From positions 25,754,038 to 25,818,037 of the forward strand of contig NC_092090.1 of NCBI RefSeq assembly GCF_045679555.1: a stretch of 64,000 bases of DNA. The letters are read 5' to 3'. The position numbers were made by a program, and so were the translations under genes. This DNA comes from Salvelinus alpinus (lineage: Eukaryota; Chordata; Actinopteri; Salmoniformes; Salmonidae). The notes under the pieces were generated by a model, which made no database searches, had not been told where the DNA came from, and saw only the letters and a program-made list of their open reading frames with translations. Position 1 is the stretch's first letter. Every line of letters begins with the position of its first letter. Of this stretch, positions 27,728 to 64,000 are shown piece after piece.

Positions 27728-28309
27728 AAATAAATGGTGTGAACAAGTCAAATATTCATGTTGAATTACAAAATGTATAATTCTGAAGCAACTTTACAAG
27801 ATTGGTTAATGTACTTTAGGGTGGCATTCAATAGACTAGATATAGGGCCTAAAGAAAAGAAAACACAGAAATACCCATAGAAGAAAAAGAATAGTCATTG
27901 AGTTTTCTTTTCACAGCTTAGCAATTGGGGTCAAATTGTTGTGTTCATTTGTATGAAATTAACTAAGTCATATCTCCAGTGCAAAGGCATACTATGGCTG
28001 GCGTGATGACGTGCTCTGCTCAATAATAAAAACCACAACAAAGCGTTTTTCAGACCTTCATCCATCCACAAGATGTCACCTGTTAGTCAAATATGGCATT
28101 TACATTGACCACAGAGGTACCGAATGTAAGGGCCCTCAGAACGGCTCAACAAGGACCTGAATACAAATATACAGTATGAAGTGTACTTAAGAAAAAACGT
28201 TTTAGAACTACACCTATTTATAAACTATTAATTTACTGATTACAAATTGTGTACTAGTAGGCTACAGAAGGGCGTTTCTCACACACACACACACACACAC
28301 ACACATTTA
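27728..28309. other. Spacer between mmp2 3' end and lpcat2, with (CA)12
   Basis: No gene. A short CA microsatellite at about 28279-28304 lies just beyond the predicted mmp2 cleavage site. Confidence 0.5.
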
Positions 28310-29254
28310 ACATGTATTGACCATCCATCTTTATTATTTTACAGACAGAGAATGACACATTGCACAAAGCATTATAAAAAAGCATACGAATCAAAACAAA
28401 ATGACCAGTATCAAAACAACAATACAAAAAGATTAGTACACAATACTTCTGTGGTACTTCTCTTGTCATGACTCCATCATGCAACAACAAACCAGATACA
28501 GTCTCTAGGCAGCCCGTGCCTTTCATCTCCCTGTACCATCAGTGAAACAATAGACAGATCCTACAAAATTGAGAATTTGGTCTCCATATTTGTGCAGTAC
28601 CCCTGTATAGTCTAATACAAAGTGCTAGCCCTATTTGAAGAATAAGGTGTGTCTATAAGTACTTACTTCTGAAAATAGTCTGAACAGAATGTAGAAAAAC
28701 TGCATATCAAATATAGGATCATGCAAATAAGCATTTTCTATAAGCACCATTATCTGTCCAGACATATTGTGCAAATTCATATTTTCAAATGTATTCCACA
28801 ACACTGAAATTACTATTGACTATTTCTCATTCTATTGCAGTATCATGTACTCTCTAGATTGCAGACATAGCAGTAAATATAGACAGCATTCATTCTTCAG
28901 ATGATGCAATACTGCTCAGATGAAGCTACATTTATATAGGAGAATATCTTCCAGTACAACACTGCCTGTCTCTATGTAGTGTGGACATTCCTGATGTCTT
29001 GAGTTTCTAATAACAAACAACGGGCTAAAGAGATCAAAGTAAATCTGCATCATCATAACACATAAACTGATAATATCACACAGTAATATAATACAAAATC
29101 CTGTTGCCTATGTTCAGCCTGTGTAGATGGTCCCACGGTGTGTTAGAGGGTGTCTTTAGTTTCTAGGCTAGGGTGCAGGATAGGCTGGTTGGATAGGGAT
29201 GGGGGAAATCAGTCCGCTGAGAGCTTAGCCAACGTCTATGCGTCTCACTGTTGC
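28310..29254 (-). other. mmp2: mmp2 3'UTR with AATAAA signal
   Basis: After the stop at 29255-29257, about 925 bp of non-coding minus-strand sequence leads to AATAAA (TTTATT on plus at 28330-28335). No better signal lies between. A cleavage site near 28310 is inferred. Confidence 0.55.
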
Positions 29255-57854
<28,600 letters not shown>

Positions 57855-58260
57855 CTTTCCCCGGTGGAGAATCGCTGTGTACGTAATCGGGATGGAGAAA
57901 ACAGAACGATTCTGGTCTGGATGTAGTCCTCTTGCCTCTTCTGTTGCTTTATCTTCTTCTCAACGGGACATTCTGCACTGCAACCCAGGTCTGCTAACTC
58001 AGTTGTGCTTACACATGCAATTTTGTATGCTGCTTTCCACGGGAAGTGTAGGCTACAGACTGCGCAGTCTCCCCAAATCGGGGAACGTTGGAGAAATGTA
58101 ACCGGAGACCTGTTCCAATTACGAGTTTACTGCGTAATTCCTGGCCTCTGTGGTCGGTGTTCTTTGCATTGTAGGCTAGGCCTGTTCGTTGTATTTGCGC
58201 ATACATTGAAGCGGGTACAATGAAGGCACGAATCCAGCATAAATAGTAGATAGATTGACA
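57855..58260 (-). promoter_or_regulatory. mmp2: mmp2 5'UTR / proximal promoter region
   Basis: The sequence upstream of the ATG is non-repetitive and mildly CpG-containing. On the minus strand a CACCGACCACAGAGG stretch (about 58143-58160) matches a RUNX-type ACCACA core, and a CATGTG E-box is present. No TATA box is obvious. The transcription start is not determined. Confidence 0.35.
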
Positions 58261-59045
58261 ATGAAACCAAACAGATAGGGAAAATTCAGCATAAAGAGCG
58301 CGCCTTTCTAGGCTACCGATGAACAGAGGCCATGGGTCGCGGGACTACAGGGGTTGTCTTGTAACGCTTCGATCACACCGACAGGGCCATTGCGGAAAAT
58401 AGTATGGATATGTATTCAACAAAAGTTCAACATTCAACTTCTGCTACCATTTCTGTCAAGCCGTCTACACATACAGTTTGACGCATACATTCGATAAATC
58501 CAACGTATGCACCACACAGAACGCACAGCAACTGCAATGGTGCAAGCTAAACGCAGTGTTTCATTGGAAATGAATGTAATTCTTGTGTGCCAAAATGCAG
58601 GGACTCTGACGGTGTGTTTGAAGCGTAAGTTTTAGCAAATGTTTATGAGCTCCTCTACACCGCATTCATCCACTCAGAGGACCAAACACCAGATCATGAC
58701 ATGAAATAAGGAAAGAGACAAATGTTGCGTCAAAACAACCACTTTAACAGTGACAACGAAATGTGTAGCCTAATATTGCTAGAAATAGTTAAGTTGAACA
58801 AAATGTTAAAACCACTGAAAAAGTTGGAACATGAGTTCAGCAAAGTCACTCTCTAACCAGGCCCTGAAGTTGAGAGTTCACCTGTTCTGTCCTGGCTACA
58901 GCGCCTCTTTTAAGACGTTTCTGATTATGTTAGCAAAATGCCTACAAAAGGCGTCAGCAAAAATGTTTCCCTGACACCTGTTGCTGCAAGGAACAGTACA
59001 TTTAGTATCCTAGGCATAGGTGTGGCTTACTACTTCATTCATAGA
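58261..59045. other. mmp2 5' flank, no gene seen
   Basis: Apparently single-copy sequence with no open frame or recognised repeat. Distal regulatory elements are possible but not visible. Confidence 0.4.
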
Positions 59046-59242
59046 AAAAAAGGTGCTATCTTGAACCTAAAAGTTTTTCAGCTGTCACCATAGGAGCACC
59101 CTTTGAAGAACGATTTTTGGTTCCAGGTAGAACCCTTTTATTTCCAGGTAGAACCCTTTTGAGTTCCATGTAAAACTCTTTCCAGAGTGTTTTAAGGAGT
59201 TCTACCTGGAACCAAAAAGGGTCCTACCTGGACCCTTTTTCT
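59046..59242. repeat. Inverted-repeat MITE-like element
   Basis: AAAAAAAGGTGCTATCTTGAACC at the left and GGGTCCTACCTGGACCCTTTTT at the right, with internal repeats of CCAGGTAGAACCCTTTT in both orientations. Strong hairpin potential; non-coding. Confidence 0.65.
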
Positions 59243-59732
59243 AAGAATGTACCTTAGCAAGCTTAGACCGCCTACTAATACTGTATCTTACCATAACAAA
59301 AAATACAATATTTTTTTTATGTTATGTTAACTAAAAAAAAATGTATAGCTTCAAATCATGATAAGAAAAGCAATGTTGTTCTTATAGACTAGGCTATATC
59401 AAGCACTAATTCCACGTGAACTTGTCATGGAATGCACTTTATTCTGCTTTTTTTTTCACAGCTTCTGAGAGTTTGCTGTTGGACCGTTTGCTGTTCGGAC
59501 TCTGATGGTGAACAGTGGTGCCAATGCCAACCAGTGGATGCAAAGTAAATCATCCCTTAATCTCTTCACACAGCCTCTGTGCTGATCTTGTGTGACTGTC
59601 TTTCTATTCCAAAATGTGCCTCTTGGAAAATGTATTATGGAAAATAAATGATCATCTTGGAAAATAAGCTGTCTATGGCCAAACGAAGACAATTTCATAA
59701 TTGACAATACATCATCTCTAGTGGTGTCATGG

Positions 59733-59996
59733 AGATTAGAGCTGATATATCGATATCATGTGATAATCCCACCGATAACCGATATTCAAAAAAGTTAATC
59801 TCATGCTTATCTGAACACTTGTAGCCATTCTCATGATGTGTCATTATTGTCACTGTGTAAGAAATCAACATCTGAAGCTCATTTCTTGGACAATTGCTCT
59901 TTTGGATGGCAATTTAAGAGAACTCAGTGTGGAACAATGTCACTTTTTAATTTCCTGCTGTAATTGGCAGATATATCGGTATCGGTAAGTTTTGTC
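59733..59996. repeat. Probable hAT-like MITE (TATATCGATATC ends)
   Basis: GAGCTGATATATCGATATC and CGATAACCGATATTC at the left are echoed by GGCAGATATATCGGTATCGG at the right. Only partial symmetry is visible; assignment tentative. Confidence 0.4.
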
Positions 59997-62060
<2,064 letters not shown>

Positions 62061-62640
62061 ATATTTTACTGTTTTACTGTTTTTCACAATCACTTTGGCA
62101 CTAATTTCGGGAACCTTGATGTCATTTTTCAAAACTCTAGACACAAAACTCACAACCAATGATCAAAATGCCAATTTTTCTAAACTCTAACACTTTTTCC
62201 AATTGCTTGGATACAATACACATAAAGCTAAGATCATTTGTTCATTGAACTAAAATCACCTGTTCAAAATAAACACAACTTAACATCAAAGTATTACCAT
62301 TTCAAAATGCAATTCACACATTACATCTGAGATGACTGTCTATTAATTTCATTACAATGATCTAACTATCAATTGATACAACTGCTCAAAATGATAAGTA
62401 ACTGTTGCATTACTCTTCATGCATAGTTTTATGGAAACTGACAAACAATATTCCATGTTTAGATCATGAAAGTTTCAGGATAACGAGATCCATTGACACC
62501 AATTACCGTGGAATATGAACCAATTGAACTACATTATCTATGGCTGTAATATTTCATCATCCTTCTTTATCAGACACTGTTTCTATGGTCCCATGTACCA
62601 CTTTTCCAGACCATGTTTTCAGATTTGATATTACTGTACA

Positions 62641-63085
62641 CTCACTGGCCACTAGTACTGGGTACCCCCTTTTGCCTCCACAACAGCCTGAATTATTCAT
62701 GGTGTTTTACGTTAAGTGATGCCATTCTGCACACCAGTGTTTTAAACAGCTGTTATTTGAGCATTTGTGGCCTTTCTGTTAGCCTCAATGAGTCTGGACA
62801 TTCTCCTCTGACCTCTCTCATTAACAAGGTGTTTTTGCCCACAGAAATGTCGCTCACTGAATGTGTTTTGTTTATCACACCATTCTCTGTAACCTCTAGA
62901 GACTGTAGTACGTAAAAATCCCAGGAGGGCAGCTGTTTCTGAGATGCTGGAATCACCATGTGTGGCATCAACAATCATACCATGGTCAAAGTTGCTTAGA
63001 TTACTCATCCTGCCCGTTCTAATGTTTGGTCGAACAACAACTAAAGCTCTCTACTCTATATACTGTATATATTGAGTTGCAGGCA
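62641..63085 (-). pseudogene. Truncated Tc1-like transposon with HTH fragment
   Basis: The plus-strand left end CACTCACTGGCCACTAGTAC is a Tc1-like terminus. On the minus strand, 62742-63008 encodes the N-terminal HTH of the transposase (ISETAALLGFLRTTVSRGYR, QRRMSRLIEANRKATNAQIT). The catalytic half is gone; the other end is near GCAGCCACATGATTCGCTG. Confidence 0.75.
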
Positions 63086-63089
63086 GCCA

Positions 63090-63510
63090 CATGATTCGCT
63101 GTTCGAATGAAACCTTCCTTGATGAGCTAAATCAGGTCTGTAGAGCTGATGGCATGACCTATATCATTGTGGGGGATAATGTCATGTTCCACCATGCTCA
63201 GAATGGTGCAAGCATGGTTTCAGGCCCAACCATAATTTACCACCCTGTACTTACCCCCATACTCTCCTTTCCTTAACCCACATGGAGGTGGAGGGTATAT
63301 GATAGGCGCCCTCACGAACAAGCCGCCCTTCTCCAGGCCATGGATGACGCATCCAATGACATCACGGCAGACCAGTGTCAGGCCTGGATTCGCCATGCCC
63401 GAAGATTCTTCCCAAGATGTTTGGCTAATGAAAACATCCATTGTGATGTGGATGAGAACCTATGGCCAAATCCACAAGACAGGGTTGAGGGAAATATAGA
63501 AGTACAGTAA
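63090..63510 (+). pseudogene. DDE transposase C-terminal relic
   Basis: Frame 1 (63091-63276) reads LNQVCRADGMTYIIVGDNVM FHHA with the second catalytic Asp, then YSPFLNP. A deletion with frameshift follows, removing the segment that normally carries the catalytic Glu. The frame then resumes as WRWRVYDRR... DDASNDITADQCQAWIRHAR RFFPRCLANENIHCDVDENL WPNPQDRVEG to a stop near 63509. A dead copy of a family widespread in fish. Confidence 0.7.
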
Positions 63511-63629
63511 TCAATCCTTTGTTTTGCTTTTTACAGTAAGCCATGTGAGGAACACTGCAGTTGACGTTTTACTGTAGTTTTTTTCTTTTTTTGTAGCTAA
63601 TTATTTTTGCTTTGATTCAAAGACACCTA

Positions 63630-64000
63630 CAGTGGGGCAAAAAAGTATTTAGTCAGCCACCAATTGTGCAAGTTCTCCCACTTAAAAAGATGAGAGACGC
63701 CTGTAATTTTCATCATAGGTACACTTCAACTATGACAGACAAAATGAGAAGAAAAAATCCAGAAAATCACATTGTAGGATTTGTAATGAATTTATTTGCA
63801 AATTATGGTGGAAAATAAGTATTTGGTCACCTACAAACAAGCAAGATTTCTGGCTCTCACAGACCTGTAACTTCTTCTTTAAGAGGCTCCTCTGTCCTCC
63901 ACTCGTTACCTGTATTAATGGCACCTGTTTGAACTTGTTATCAGTATAAAAGACACCTGTCCACAACCTCAAACAGTCACACTCCAAACTCCACTATGGC
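63630..64000 (+). mobile_element. Tc1-like transposon, left part, runs off the window
   Basis: Begins CAGTGGGGCAAAAAAGTATT immediately after a TA (63628-63629), the terminal repeat of a well-known salmonid Tc1 subfamily, followed by its AT-rich leader (AAAATAAGTATTTGGTCACC, TATAAAAGACACCTGTCC). The transposase and right end lie beyond 64000. Confidence 0.85.

Larger units (their letters stand above)
62061..63560 (+). mobile_element. Decayed DDE transposon, interrupted by a Tc1-like relic
   Basis: The left part (62061-62640) is AT-rich non-coding sequence typical of the 5' part of a fish IS630/Tc1-superfamily element. The transposase C terminus resumes at about 63090. The interruption at 62641-63085 is another element. 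Both ends are only approximately placed. Confidence 0.5.

Overview
This is a vertebrate genomic window, almost certainly from a salmonid fish. The coding parts are two ordinary animal genes with many GT-AG introns. The repeat background is typical of salmonids: HpaI-type tRNA-derived SINEs, V-SINE-like copies, several Tc1-like transposons, LINE copies with a TTAAATAAAGG-type tail, LTR elements beginning TGTCACG, palindromic MITEs and very large minisatellites. Nothing prokaryotic or plasmid-like is present.

Two genes, both on the minus strand, could be assembled exon by exon with consistent splice phases. (1) mmp2 (72-kDa gelatinase, matrix metalloproteinase-2): 13 coding exons, from the ATG at 57854 to the stop at 29255, joining to 1,980 nt (659 aa). 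It has a signal peptide, a cysteine-switch propeptide, a catalytic domain with three fibronectin type II inserts, [11 protein letters not shown], and a hemopexin domain. (2) lpcat2 (lysophosphatidylcholine acyltransferase 2): 13 coding exons, from the ATG at 26835 to the stop at 16773, joining to 1,575 nt (524 aa). It has a membrane anchor, HSTFFD and FPEGTC acyltransferase motifs, EF-hands and a KKDD terminus. MMP2 followed by LPCAT2 in the same orientation is also the human arrangement, so this is conserved synteny. The predicted mmp2 poly(A) site and the lpcat2 start codon are only about 1.5 kb apart.

Layout: 1-16365 is intergenic and repeat-dominated. It holds a young LTR element at 290-4291 with a proline-rich repeat ORF, GA and GT microsatellites, a 4.35-kb 22-bp minisatellite, a truncated LINE, SINEs and a Tc1 derivative. 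16366-26835 is lpcat2, whose introns carry SINEs, a hAT-like MITE and a large inverted repeat. 26836-28309 is the short intergenic spacer. 28310-57854 is mmp2, inflated by repeats in introns 6, 9, 10 and 12: four big low-complexity or minisatellite tracts, a LINE with a mutated RT motif, nested Tc1 elements and a telomere-like array. 57855-64000 is the mmp2 5' flank, followed by transposon relics and the start of another Tc1 element.

The two genes are not a pathway. MMP2 is a secreted collagenase/gelatinase of the extracellular matrix, and LPCAT2 is an ER/lipid-droplet enzyme of phospholipid remodelling and PAF synthesis. I did not find a novel multigene system. The most interesting material is the repeat biology: the LTR element whose only long ORF is made of 9- and 6-residue repeats, the 1,252-bp higher-order repeat, the three-level nested transposon, and mmp2 exon 10 squeezed between two insertions.
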